A program made the position numbers and the translations under genes. The notes under the pieces were generated by a model that made no database searches, was not told the DNA's origin, and was given only the letters and a program-made list of their open reading frames with translations. Positions 54,487 to 63,166 of a stretch of DNA of 64,000 bases are shown piece after piece. The DNA is from Sodaliphilus pleomorphus. Lineage in GTDB: Bacteria > Bacteroidota > Bacteroidia > Bacteroidales > Muribaculaceae. Location: assembly GCF_009676955.1 (NCBI RefSeq), contig NZ_CP045696.1:1238501-1302500 (forward strand), read 5' to 3'. Numbering within the stretch: the stretch's first letter is position 1; each line of letters opens with the position of its first letter.

Positions 54487-54524
54487 AAGGGCGGCCTTGC
54501 ACACCGAGTTGCAAGGCCGCCCTT
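54487..54524 (+). terminator. Terminator after secDF
   Basis: The arms AAGGGCGGCCTTGCA and TGCAAGGCCGCCCTT pair perfectly around 8 bases, 41 bases after the stop; the following tract CTTGT is poor in T. Confidence 0.75.
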
Positions 54525-54622
54525 CTTGTAGGCATCACAGTGCCCAGGCAAAAAAAGGGAAGAAAGTGCAAAACAACGAAAAAAATTACATTTTTTCACG
54601 TCGCACTCCCATTTTTTTGTAG

Positions 54623-54630
54623 TACCTTTG
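54623..54630 (+). promoter_or_regulatory. Promoter -7 element of nhaD (TACCTTTG)
   Basis: It is a perfect TAnnTTTG match 83 bases before the start codon. The A/T-rich block just upstream (54578-54597) is nearly palindromic, though low in complexity. Confidence 0.65.
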
Positions 54631-54713
54631 CCAGCACGTGAAAACGTCGCAATCGATTTAATACACATTACCTATAATATAAACTGAACTAACAAAAGAA
54701 AACATTTCAAGAA

Positions 54714-56066
54714 ATGTCAACACTTACCATTGCGATTGTAATCGTGTTTATCATCGGCTATGCAGGCATAGCTCTTGAGAGCGTGACAAAAGTGAACAAG
54801 GCAGCGGTGGCACTGCTCATGTTTGTGGCTTGCTGGACACTCTACATGGTGTCGCCCGAATCGTATGTACCCGGGGCCGGCGGCATGGACGCCTCGTCGC
54901 TGCTGTCCAAGGTGAACAGTATCATCGAGGAGCACTTGGGCAGCACGGCCACTACCCTGTTTTTCCTGATGGGTGCCATGACCATCGTCGAGATTGTGGA
55001 CCAGAACGGCGGCTTCAACTTTGTGCGCAACGCACTCAGGACCAAGAGCAAGCGCAAGCTCATGTGGCGCATTGTGCTGCTCACGTTCTTCTTGAGTGCC
55101 ATACTCGACAACATGACCACAAGCATTGTGATGGTGATGGTGCTGAACAAGCTCGTGGCCAATCGTCACGACCGCATGACATTTGCCTCGCTGGTGATCA
55201 TTGCAGCCAACTCGGGCGGTGCTTTCTCGCCCATAGGCGACGTGACCACCATCATGCTGTGGAACAAGAGCCTCATCACCTCGCAAGGCGTGATAACCGA
55301 GATATTCATTCCCTCGCTGGTGTCGGCGCTCATCCCGGCCCTCATCCTTGAGTTCACCCTCAAGGGCGAGCTCGACACCCACGACAACACCGTATCGGCC
55401 GATGCACAGGACTTCACAAGCTGCCAGCGCAAGATCATCTTTGTGCTGGGTGTGGGCGGCCTGTGCTTTGTACCCATCTTCAAGGCACTCACCAATCTGC
55501 CCCCGTTTGTGGGCATCCTGCTGGTGCTGGGCATCTTGTGGCTCACTACCGAGATCTTCTACCGCAAGGTGGGCAAGAGCAAGAGCGGCTGGTCGCGCCG
55601 CGTGTCGAACGTGTTGAGGAATATCGACATGAGCACCATACTCTTCTTCTTGGGCATACTCATGGCTGTGAGCTGCCTTGAGGAGGTGGGCGTGCTCAAC
55701 ACTGCCGGCCGATGGCTTAACGATGTGTCAAACGGCAATCACTATATCGTGACCGGTGCAATAGGCGTGGTCTCGAGCATTGTCGACAACGTGCCGCTGG
55801 TGGCAGGCTGCATGGGCATGTACACCAACCTGGTGGGCGACTTTGCCTGCGACGGCCTCTTCTGGCAGCTGCTGGCCTACTGCGCCGGCGTGGGCGGCTC
55901 CATCCTCATCATAGGCTCGGCCGCCGGCGTGGTGGTGATGGGCCTGGAGAAGATAAGCTTCGGGTGGTATATGAAGCACGTGAGCTGGCTGGCCCTGGCA
56001 GGCTACTTTGCCGGCATGCTGTGCTACTTTGCCATCAACACCTTCTTGCGCGGCTACCAGCTGTAG
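54714..56066 (+). CDS. nhaD: NhaD-type Na+/H+ antiporter
   Basis: The 450-residue product has about twelve membrane helices and belongs to the ion-transporter superfamily. NhaD-like segments include LFFLMGAMTIVEIVDQNGGF, FFLSAILDNMTTSIVMVMVLNKLV, ANSGGAFSPIGDVTTIMLW and SSIVDNVPLVAGCMGMY, where the conserved Asp and Asn-Thr residues of the transport path lie. Antiporters of this type remove Na+ or Li+ in exchange for protons at alkaline pH. It is a single gene with its own promoter. Confidence 0.93.
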   Translation: MSTLTIAIVIVFIIGYAGIALESVTKVNKAAVALLMFVACWTLYMVSPESYVPGAGGMDASSLLSKVNSIIEEHLGSTATTLFFLMGAMTIVEIVDQNGGFNFVRNALRTKSKRKLMWRIVLLTFFLSAILDNMTTSIVMVMVLNKLVANRHDRMTFASLVIIAANSGGAFSPIGDVTTIMLWNKSLITSQGVITEIFIPSLVSALIPALILEFTLKGELDTHDNTVSADAQDFTSCQRKIIFVLGVGGLCFVPIFKALTNLPPFVGILLVLGILWLTTEIFYRKVGKSKSGWSRRVSNVLRNIDMSTILFFLGILMAVSCLEEVGVLNTAGRWLNDVSNGNHYIVTGAIGVVSSIVDNVPLVAGCMGMYTNLVGDFACDGLFWQLLAYCAGVGGSILIIGSAAGVVVMGLEKISFGWYMKHVSWLALAGYFAGMLCYFAINTFLRGYQL

Positions 56067-56228
56067 TGCTCGCGGGCAAGACGACAAGCACGGCAGGCAA
56101 GCTCGGTCGCATGTGGCGACAGGGCTTGCCTGCTGCCGTTGTGGGCTGGCACGCGCGGTGGGCAATGAAGCCCCCTCTCCCCCGTAATGGCGAGATTGAG
56201 CGATTTAGCAACGCGACGCGCATTTTGT

Positions 56229-56260
56229 TTTGGGAAAATCATAGTTTTGGCTTATCTTTG
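56229..56260 (+). promoter_or_regulatory. Promoter of tRNA-Arg
   Basis: TTTG (56229-56232) is followed after 20 bases by TATCTTTG (56253-56260). This is an ideal Bacteroidetes promoter 15 bases before the tRNA. Confidence 0.85.
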
Positions 56261-56275
56261 CACCACAATCGAGAA

Positions 56276-56347
56276 GTCTCCATAGTTCAATGGATAGAAC
56301 GAAGGTTTCCTAAACCTTAAATCAGAGTTCGATTCTCTGTGGAGATA
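56276..56347 (+). tRNA. tRNA-Arg (anticodon CCT)
   Basis: The cloverleaf is complete: acceptor GTCTCCA/TGGAGAT with one G-T pair, D-stem GTTC/GAAC, anticodon stem AAGGT/ACCTT with loop TTCCTAA, and T-arm CAGAG-TTCGATT-CTCTG. The variable loop has 4 bases and the discriminator is A. CCT reads AGG arginine codons. CCA is not encoded. A perfect promoter and a strong terminator flank it. Confidence 0.95.
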
Positions 56348-56356
56348 CTGCTCCCT

Positions 56357-56398
56357 CTGGCTGCCTGTCGACTCGACAAGCAGCCAGTGTTTTTTTTT
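56357..56398 (+). terminator. Terminator of tRNA-Arg
   Basis: The arms CTGGCTGC and GCAGCCAG enclose an interior that can pair again (TGTC/GACA). A run of nine T follows. Confidence 0.9.
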
Positions 56399-56456
56399 AT
56401 ATGTTGCAAGTAGAAGCCGCAGCCGCCCCCCGGCAGCGCCGAGAAGATGCATAGCA

Positions 56457-58550
56457 TCAGCGGCGGTTCTTTTGGTAGTCGGTATACTTGTTGCCGCTGT
56501 AGGTGTTGCGGCCGAAGCCGGTAGAGTTGAACTCGTCGTCGTTGTCCTGGTTTTCGTCGCCAGTGGAGTTTTTCTTCTTTTCGAGCGAGTCTTTTTTCAC
56601 CTCGGGCTTGTTGCGCTTGATTTTGTCGGGCTTCTGCAGGTCGAGGGCCACCTCATAGATGTTCCACGACTCCTCCATGCCCCAGCTCTTGCGCACCTTG
56701 AGCTTGGCCGGCCAGGGGAAGTAGTACACCTCTTCGGGCTGGAGATGACGGGCATAGTCGCCGGCATCCCACTTGCCGTTGCCGTTGCTGTCGATGACGA
56801 GGCGGGCATAGTACTGGGCAGGCACCAGGTTGTCGAAGCGCACCGTGCCTTGTTGCACGCGTGCCGTGCGCACCACCTTCTCGCTGCCATCGAGCAGCTC
56901 TACAAAGGCCTTGTCGCCCGAGTTGACGTGAAGCACGATGTAGCCGTACTCGTCGAGCGAGCGCACGCTGAAATTGAACTGGGCCGAGTCGTTGACATAG
57001 TTGTAGATGCTTGCGACCGCAGCCGAGTCGACGGTGAGCCGGTACACGCCCTCAGGCTCGAGGCGCATGGGCACGGTGTAGTGCAAGATGTCGTAGGGGC
57101 CGGCCACCTGCAAGCCAGGCGTGGCGACGGCGCTCCAGGTGCTGTCGACGGGATCCATGACGTCGAGCCTGATGCGGCTCTGGTCGATGTGCTTAACGGG
57201 GGTGTCGAAGTCGAAGGCAATAGAGTCGGTCACCTCGAGCATGCTGCCCTTGGTTGCCATAGCCATCTTGAAGGTGGTCGCAGCCTTCTCGTGCTCCTTC
57301 TTCCTGATGGCAGCCATGTTGAGGTCGACCTCGGTAGGGTCTTTGCCGGCAGCAACGAGCTTGTCGCGCTGCTCTTGCAGGCGACGCAGGTCCTTCTCCA
57401 TGTTTTCCTTTTCCTTGGCCTCCTCCTTGAGGCGCTTGAGCTCGGCCGTCGACTTCTTGAGCACAAAGTTTACGGTGTCGTGAGCCTGAGCGGTCACGCC
57501 GTCGGGGCCGGTCTTGTCGTAATAGAGGTCGACCATGATGCTGTCGCTCTTGATGAGCGAGGAGTCGGTGAGCCAGTACACACAAGAGTCGTTGGTCGCA
57601 CGCGATTGCAGGCAGTACCAGTCCTTGTCGTGCACGGCGGGGCTCAGGATGTCGAGGCGCGGCGGCGTGCACGGGCCCGACACCTGCACCAGCAGCTTGT
57701 TGCGGCCCAGGCGCTCGGTCTTCTTGAGATAAAGCGGCGTGTAGCGCTCGTTGAACATGCTGAGCAGTAAGTTGTTGGGCAAGTACTCGGTGTGGTGACC
57801 GGTAAACACCGTGTCGACGCGGCGGTCGAAGGTGAACACCGTGTCCTGCGAGGTGAAGCGGGCCACACGAGGCACTACAATGCTGTCGATGAAGGCATAG
57901 TCCTCGTTGCGGCTCATCATGTAGTTGTTGTCGAGGTCGTTGAGTGCAAACACGTGGTAGCGCCCAGGCTTGAGGTTGCGAATGGTGAACTGGCCCTTGT
58001 CGTTGGTGCGGCTTATGCGCTCGAGGGGCACAGTGGTGAAGGCCGAGTCGGCCAGGTTGCTCTGCAAGCCCACCACCACACCCTGCATGGGCTCGAGGTC
58101 GCTGGCCCGCAACACAATGCCCGACACCTGCAGCGTGTCGATGCTGTCGCCCGTAGAGAAGGCAAAGCTGTAGTTCTCGAGGCGGTTGCCCTCGTTGTTG
58201 TCTTGCACAGCGTCGCTGAAGTCGATGGTATAGGTGGTGTTGGGCAGCAGCGGGTCGTTAAACTCCACGGTCACAGTCTTGCCCAGGCTCTTGATGGTGG
58301 GCTGATTTTTCTGGGCTGGCGACACCACCACCTTCTTCTGCTGGTCGTTGAGGGTTACCACCTCGTCGAAGTTGATTTTCACCTTGTTGCCCTTGAAATT
58401 GACGGTACCGGGTTTGGGATCGCTCTTGGTCACTGCCGGCGGCGTGTAGTCGCGCGGGCCACCCTCGGGCGAGCCAATGCTGGCACACGACCACAGGAGC
58501 AATCCTGCGGCCAGGGCGAGAAGCACATATGTGAGTCGTCGCAATCTCAT
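56457..58550 (-). CDS. Lipoprotein with N-terminal bacterial Ig-like domain
   Basis: The 697-residue product has a lipoprotein signal peptide (lipobox WSC at ~20-22). A bacterial Ig-like domain follows (~30-135, IGSPEGGPRDYTPPAVTKSDP ... NFDEVVTL ... PNTTYTIDFSDAVQD), as in Bacteroidetes proteins with an SbsA-type Ig-like start. A carnitine- or regulatory-like beta domain near 145-215 (VSGIVLRASDLEPMQGVVVGL ... IRNLKPGRYHVFALNDLDNN) and further beta regions with a coiled-coil insert (~375-410, ELKRLKEEAKEKENMEKDLRRLQEQ) come next. The end is charged and Asn-rich. It is probably surface or periplasmic; no specific function is known to me. The promoter lies only 12 bases upstream. Confidence 0.85.
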   Translation of the reverse strand: MRLRRLTYVLLALAAGLLLWSCASIGSPEGGPRDYTPPAVTKSDPKPGTVNFKGNKVKINFDEVVTLNDQQKKVVVSPAQKNQPTIKSLGKTVTVEFNDPLLPNTTYTIDFSDAVQDNNEGNRLENYSFAFSTGDSIDTLQVSGIVLRASDLEPMQGVVVGLQSNLADSAFTTVPLERISRTNDKGQFTIRNLKPGRYHVFALNDLDNNYMMSRNEDYAFIDSIVVPRVARFTSQDTVFTFDRRVDTVFTGHHTEYLPNNLLLSMFNERYTPLYLKKTERLGRNKLLVQVSGPCTPPRLDILSPAVHDKDWYCLQSRATNDSCVYWLTDSSLIKSDSIMVDLYYDKTGPDGVTAQAHDTVNFVLKKSTAELKRLKEEAKEKENMEKDLRRLQEQRDKLVAAGKDPTEVDLNMAAIRKKEHEKAATTFKMAMATKGSMLEVTDSIAFDFDTPVKHIDQSRIRLDVMDPVDSTWSAVATPGLQVAGPYDILHYTVPMRLEPEGVYRLTVDSAAVASIYNYVNDSAQFNFSVRSLDEYGYIVLHVNSGDKAFVELLDGSEKVVRTARVQQGTVRFDNLVPAQYYARLVIDSNGNGKWDAGDYARHLQPEEVYYFPWPAKLKVRKSWGMEESWNIYEVALDLQKPDKIKRNKPEVKKDSLEKKKNSTGDENQDNDDEFNSTGFGRNTYSGNKYTDYQKNRR

Positions 58551-58561
58551 CGTTCAAGCCG

Positions 58562-58569
58562 CAAAGTTA
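58562..58569 (-). promoter_or_regulatory. Promoter -7 element of the Ig-like lipoprotein gene (TAACTTTG, minus strand)
   Basis: It is a perfect TAnnTTTG match whose last base is 11 bases before the ATG. The transcript would have a leader of only about 4-5 bases, so the mRNA is almost leaderless. Confidence 0.65.
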
Positions 58570-58657
58570 CTAAAAAGCTCAAAGATAAAACAAGACGGCT
58601 CTGTATTTTTTTGGCACAGCAGTGCTGCGCGCGCCGCAAAATGAGCGAGGGGCGCTG

Positions 58658-59614
58658 TCAGGGCGAGACCACGTTGACGGGCTTGCCGGCAAGGTAAGCC
58701 TTGAGATTGGCCGTGACCACGTCGAGCAGGCGCACGCGGGCCTCCTTGCTTGCCCAGGCAATGTGGGGCGTAATGTAGCAATTGTCGACAGCCAGCAGGG
58801 GGTTGTCGGCAGCCGGAGGCTCCTTGCTCATGACGTCGATACCGGCAGCCATGAGCTGGCCGCTCTTGAGCGCCTGGGCCAGGGCAGCCTCGTCGACAAG
58901 CGGGCCGCGGGCGGTGTTGATGAGCATAGCCGTGGGCTTCATGAGCTTGAGCCGCCGGGCGTCGACCATGTTGCGGGTCGAGGCATTGAGCGGGCAGTGC
59001 AGCGTGACCACGTCGCTGGTGGCAAAGAGGCTGTCGAGCTCGACCTTGGCCACGCCTGCGGGCAGCGCCTGCTGCGGCTTGCTGGTGAAGGCCTGCACCC
59101 GCATGTCCATGGCCAGGGCAATGCGTGCCACAGCCTGGCCTATGTGTCCCAGCCCCACGATACCCATCGTCTTGCCCGCGAGCTCGATAATGGGCGTGTT
59201 CACATAGGTGAAATCGGCACAGTGGCACCACTTGCCGGCGTGCACCTCCTGGGAGTAGTGCTGCACGCTGTCGCACATGTTGAGCAGGTGGGCAAACACG
59301 AGCTGTGCCACCGAGGCGGTGCTGTAGGCCGGCACGTTGGTCACCGTGATGCCGTGCTGGCTGGCGGCATCGATATCGACCACATTGAAGCCAGTGGCCA
59401 TCACACCTATATATTTCAACTTGGGCAGCGCCTCAATCTCCTTGCGGTGCAGGGGCACCTTGTTGGTAAGCACCGCCTCGGCATCGCGGGCGCGGTCGAT
59501 GACCAGCTCGGGAGCCGTGCGGTCGTAGATGTCGCAATCGCCCAGTTTCCTCACCTCGTCCCACGACAAGTCGCCGGGATTGCCTGCATAGGCATCAAGT
59601 ACTACAATTTTCAT
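58658..59614 (-). CDS. D-isomer specific 2-hydroxyacid dehydrogenase (glycerate/hydroxypyruvate reductase type)
   Basis: The enzyme reduces a 2-keto acid such as hydroxypyruvate to the D-2-hydroxy acid with NAD(P)H. The 318-residue product has the NAD-binding fold with MGIVGLGHIGQAVARIA near residue 150. The catalytic set is Arg in NTARGPLVDEAAL near 235, Glu in GIDVMSKEPP near 265 and His in TPHIAWAS near 285. The pattern GVMATGFNVVDIDAA resembles glycerate dehydrogenase. The gene is monocistronic with its own TATCTTTG promoter; the exact substrate is inferred from family resemblance. Confidence 0.9.
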   Translation of the reverse strand: MKIVVLDAYAGNPGDLSWDEVRKLGDCDIYDRTAPELVIDRARDAEAVLTNKVPLHRKEIEALPKLKYIGVMATGFNVVDIDAASQHGITVTNVPAYSTASVAQLVFAHLLNMCDSVQHYSQEVHAGKWCHCADFTYVNTPIIELAGKTMGIVGLGHIGQAVARIALAMDMRVQAFTSKPQQALPAGVAKVELDSLFATSDVVTLHCPLNASTRNMVDARRLKLMKPTAMLINTARGPLVDEAALAQALKSGQLMAAGIDVMSKEPPAADNPLLAVDNCYITPHIAWASKEARVRLLDVVTANLKAYLAGKPVNVVSP

Positions 59615-59661
59615 GTTTTCAAGAATCGGTTAAATTGTTGACAATGGTTTCTCTTAAGGAA

Positions 59662-59669
59662 CAAAGATA
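59662..59669 (-). promoter_or_regulatory. Promoter -7 element of the 2-hydroxyacid dehydrogenase gene (TATCTTTG, minus strand)
   Basis: It is a perfect TAnnTTTG match 47 bases before the start codon. Confidence 0.65.
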
Positions 59670-59757
59670 ACAAAAAAGAACGAAAAGAATCGAAATAAAA
59701 CAGCCGGGCTTTATCATTTTTTTACAATATATTTAAACAAATGTGAAATCATTGTTG

Positions 59758-59765
59758 TAAATTTG
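59758..59765 (+). promoter_or_regulatory. Promoter -7 element of the susC/susD operon (TAAATTTG)
   Basis: It is a TAnnTTTG match in AT-rich sequence, 161 bases before the SusC start. The long leader leaves room for post-transcriptional control, as known for some polysaccharide-utilisation loci. Confidence 0.55.
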
Positions 59766-59926
59766 CAGTGTTTAAGAGTTTATACTTAGCAGTTTACCAA
59801 TTGCCGTAGTTATATAAACCAAAAATGAGACGTAAAACTACTTGCTTTTGTTTCATACAACAACATTGACACAGCGCAAGTGAGGATTCACTTGCAATAC
59901 CAAAGAATACAGTAAACGACAAGAAG

Positions 59927-62900
59927 ATGAAAAAAACCGAATTGAAATCAAGCCGAAAGAACATCGTCGTCAAGGCCGTTGCTCTCTCAGCGCTCGCGCT
60001 TTTCTCACCATCGATCACACTGGCACGGCCTGTGCTCAGTACCGCTCCCGCAGCGGCAGCATCGGGTCAGGAGCAAGTGACTGGTGTAGTAAAGGACTCT
60101 AAAGGAGAACCTATCATTGGAGCCTCGGTCAAAATCGCAGGATCGACCCTGGGAGTAGCCACCGACATCAACGGCAAGTTCACCCTCAACGCTCCGGCAG
60201 GGAGCAAGCTGGTGATCACATCCATTGGCTACAAAACCGTGACAGCAGCAGCTGGCAGCGACCTCAACATCACCATGGCCGACGACAGCCAGATGCTCGA
60301 CGAGGTTGTAGCCATTGGCTATGGTGCACAGGCCAAGAAGAAAGACTTGTCGGCATCGGTGGGCGTGATAAGCAACCCCACCGAGCTTGCCGTGCGCCCG
60401 GTGGCCAGCACCGAGGGCATGATGCAAGGCCAGATACCGGGCGTGACCATTGAGTCGAACGGCGGCGACCCCACCGCTGCGCCCAGCGTCGTGATACGCG
60501 GCCAGGGCTCGCGCAACGGCGACAACGTGCTTTGGGTAGTCGACGGCGTGCCGGGGGCTCCCATTGCCTCGCTCGACGACATCGAGAGCATCGTCGTGCT
60601 CAAGGATGCCGCCTCGGCAGCCATCTACGGCGCCCAGTCGGGAGCCGGCGGCGTCATCCTGGTCACCACCAAGAAGGCCAAGGAAGGCAACACCACACTC
60701 AGCTACAGCGGCACCTTCGGGGTGCGCAAGGCCTACAACCTGCCCCGCGGGCTCACTGCCGAAGAAGAAATCCAGATGCGCACCACCTCCTATGCCAACG
60801 CCGGCCTCACCCTGCCCGACGGCTGGAACACGGCCAAGAACCCCTGGGTGGCCACCACACGCACCAACTGGATGGACGAAGTATTCCGCACAGCCATGTA
60901 CCAGCGCCACAACGTGGCCCTCAACATGGGCACCGCCAACTTTGCCAACCGCATCTCGTTCAACTACGACAAAGACAATGGCGTGCTGCGCGACACCTAC
61001 AACAAGAACCTGGCCTTGCACTACGACGGCAAGTACCAGCTCAACAAGTGGGTGAGCGTGAGCGAGAACTTCACTTGGAAAAACAACGAGAACCGCACGG
61101 GCAACACCAGCAGCCCCTACAACGGCGTGATCATGAACGCTCTGTACATGCCCAGCAGCGCCACGGTGTATAGCGAGTTTACTCCTGGCGGCTACGGCGG
61201 CACCACCACCGAGGATCCCGCCTATATTGCACAATACGGCAGCAACTTTGCCGACATTCACGGCGACGCCATCAACCCCGTGCGCCTGCTCGAGGCCTAC
61301 AACGAGTACAACCGCACGAGCGACACCTGGACCACCACGTCGCTCGAGGTGGGCAACGTGGTGCCCGGCTTGAAATTTGTGAGCCGCTTCACCTACAACG
61401 TGACCAACTACAACGACAAGACCTTTGTGCCCAAGCGCGAAGAGGTGGGCAAGCCCTACCTGACCAACGAGTATACCAACTACAACTACCGCACCGACAG
61501 GTGGAAGACCGAGAACACGCTCACCTACGACAACACATTCGGGCAGCACACCGTGGGCCTGCTGGCCTCGACCACGGCCGACCATTATGCCACCCGCGGT
61601 CTCAACGTCGATGCCAAAGACTTCAGCGACGAGTCCAAGTTTCTGCAATACCTGGCATGGGCTGGCTCGCAGTCGGCCAGCGACTACCTCACAGGCCCCG
61701 ATGCCAACGTCTCTCTCATAGGCCGTGCCGCCTACTCCTATGCCGACCGCTACTTCCTCACGGCATCGTTCCGCCGCGACTACGCCGGCCGCCTGCCCAA
61801 GAAGCACAACCACGGCGACTTCCCCGCCTTCACGGCAGCCTGGAAGATAAGCAACGAGGCCTTCTTCCCCCAAAACGACATCGTGACCCTGCTCAAGCTG
61901 CGTGGCTCGTGGGGCCGCATAGGCAATCTGGGCTCGATAGGCTACAACTACAAGTCGGCCGTGCTGAGCTACGGCGTAACCACCGAGAAAGCCCTCTACG
62001 GCACCTCGGGCACACTGTGGGGCACCCGCGTGTGGAACTCTGATGCCGTCAATTCCAAACTCACCTGGGAGACCTCGGAGCAGTTTGACCTGGGCCTCGA
62101 CATCAACATGCTGAGCGACCGCCTGGCCATGACGCTCGACTGGTTTGAGAAGAAAACCTACAACTTGATACAGACCCAGACCATGTACTGGCCCAGCACC
62201 ATAGGCGTCGACGCCATGCTGGTGAACCAGGGCAGCGTGCGCAACCGCGGCATCGAGTTTGCAGCCTCGTGGCGCGACAAGGTGGGCAACGACATCTCCT
62301 ACTGGGTGAACGGCAACTTTGCCTGGCTCAAGAACTGGGTGAAGAGCACCGGCGTGACCGACAGCGAGGGCAACCCCGGCGTGTGGACCGGCGACGGCAG
62401 CTGGCGCATGATACCCTATGTGTACCAAACCGCCCAGGGCGAGCCCCTGAACTCGTTCTACCTCATCAAGAGCCTGGGCATCTTCCAGAGCGATGAGGAA
62501 GCTGCCAACTACAAGGACGCCAATGGCAAACGCATCCAGCCCAACGCAGTGGCCGGCGACCTCAAGTTTGAGGACAAGAACGGCGACGGCAAGATAAGCG
62601 ACGCCGACCGCCAGTACTGCGGCAACGCAACGCCCAAGTGGACCTATGCCTTCGGCGGCGGCATCACATGGAAAGACCTCACCGTGAGCGTGATGTTCCA
62701 GGGCGTGGGCAAGGCTCAGGCTCTGAACGTGGCCAAGAGCATGACCGTGGGCGACGTGGAAGGCAACTTCAACCGTTCGGCCGAGATACTCAAGGCCTGG
62801 AGCCCCACCAACACCGGCAGCGACATACCTCGCCTGTCGAAGAACGACCCCAACGGCAACTTCTCGACGGCCTCGACCTGGTTTCTCGAGGACGCCTCCT

Positions 62901-63124
62901 ACTTCCGCTTGAAGAACTTCACCATCAACTACGACATCACCAAGCTCATACGCAAGTGGCAGCACCTGAACGACCGCAGCAGCCGCATGTCGGTATTCTT
63001 CTCGGGCGACAATGTGTTTACCGTGACCAACTACACAGGCATCGACCCTGAGTGCGGCGGCTATGACACGATGAAGTACCCGGTGTCGCGTGCCTTCTCA
63101 TTCGGCGTGAGACTGACCTATTAA
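59927..63124 (+). CDS. SusC/RagA-family TonB-linked outer-membrane transporter
   Basis: The protein is a TonB-dependent channel that imports a bound nutrient, usually an oligosaccharide or peptide, across the outer membrane. The 1065-residue product has a long signal region (to ~residue 42) and a carboxypeptidase-regulatory-like domain at ~50-125 (VTGVVKDSKGEPIIGASVKIAGS). The plug at ~130-245 has the family signatures VVAIGYGAQAKKKDLSASV, GGDPTAAPSVVIRGQGSRNG and SIVVLKDAASAAIYGAQSGAGGVILVTTKK. A 22-strand-type barrel ends in GVRLTY with a C-terminal aromatic residue. There is no STN domain, so signalling through an anti-sigma factor is unlikely. The SusD partner follows after 42 bases. No glycoside hydrolase is in the window, so the substrate cannot be told. 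Confidence 0.96.
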   Translation: MKKTELKSSRKNIVVKAVALSALALFSPSITLARPVLSTAPAAAASGQEQVTGVVKDSKGEPIIGASVKIAGSTLGVATDINGKFTLNAPAGSKLVITSIGYKTVTAAAGSDLNITMADDSQMLDEVVAIGYGAQAKKKDLSASVGVISNPTELAVRPVASTEGMMQGQIPGVTIESNGGDPTAAPSVVIRGQGSRNGDNVLWVVDGVPGAPIASLDDIESIVVLKDAASAAIYGAQSGAGGVILVTTKKAKEGNTTLSYSGTFGVRKAYNLPRGLTAEEEIQMRTTSYANAGLTLPDGWNTAKNPWVATTRTNWMDEVFRTAMYQRHNVALNMGTANFANRISFNYDKDNGVLRDTYNKNLALHYDGKYQLNKWVSVSENFTWKNNENRTGNTSSPYNGVIMNALYMPSSATVYSEFTPGGYGGTTTEDPAYIAQYGSNFADIHGDAINPVRLLEAYNEYNRTSDTWTTTSLEVGNVVPGLKFVSRFTYNVTNYNDKTFVPKREEVGKPYLTNEYTNYNYRTDRWKTENTLTYDNTFGQHTVGLLASTTADHYATRGLNVDAKDFSDESKFLQYLAWAGSQSASDYLTGPDANVSLIGRAAYSYADRYFLTASFRRDYAGRLPKKHNHGDFPAFTAAWKISNEAFFPQNDIVTLLKLRGSWGRIGNLGSIGYNYKSAVLSYGVTTEKALYGTSGTLWGTRVWNSDAVNSKLTWETSEQFDLGLDINMLSDRLAMTLDWFEKKTYNLIQTQTMYWPSTIGVDAMLVNQGSVRNRGIEFAASWRDKVGNDISYWVNGNFAWLKNWVKSTGVTDSEGNPGVWTGDGSWRMIPYVYQTAQGEPLNSFYLIKSLGIFQSDEEAANYKDANGKRIQPNAVAGDLKFEDKNGDGKISDADRQYCGNATPKWTYAFGGGITWKDLTVSVMFQGVGKAQALNVAKSMTVGDVEGNFNRSAEILKAWSPTNTGSDIPRLSKNDPNGNFSTASTWFLEDASYFRLKNFTINYDITKLIRKWQHLNDRSSRMSVFFSGDNVFTVTNYTGIDPECGGYDTMKYPVSRAFSFGVRLTY

Positions 63125-63166
63125 CACAAAACGTGACACCACAACAAGCACAAATACAGAAACACA

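Larger units (their letters stand above)
59615..59926. other. AT-rich divergent region between the 2-hydroxyacid dehydrogenase and SusC genes
   Basis: It holds the dehydrogenase promoter (59662-59669, minus) and the SusC promoter (59758-59765, plus). A leader of about 155 bases precedes susC. I see no tRNA, regulator binding palindrome or coding sequence in it. Confidence 0.6.
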
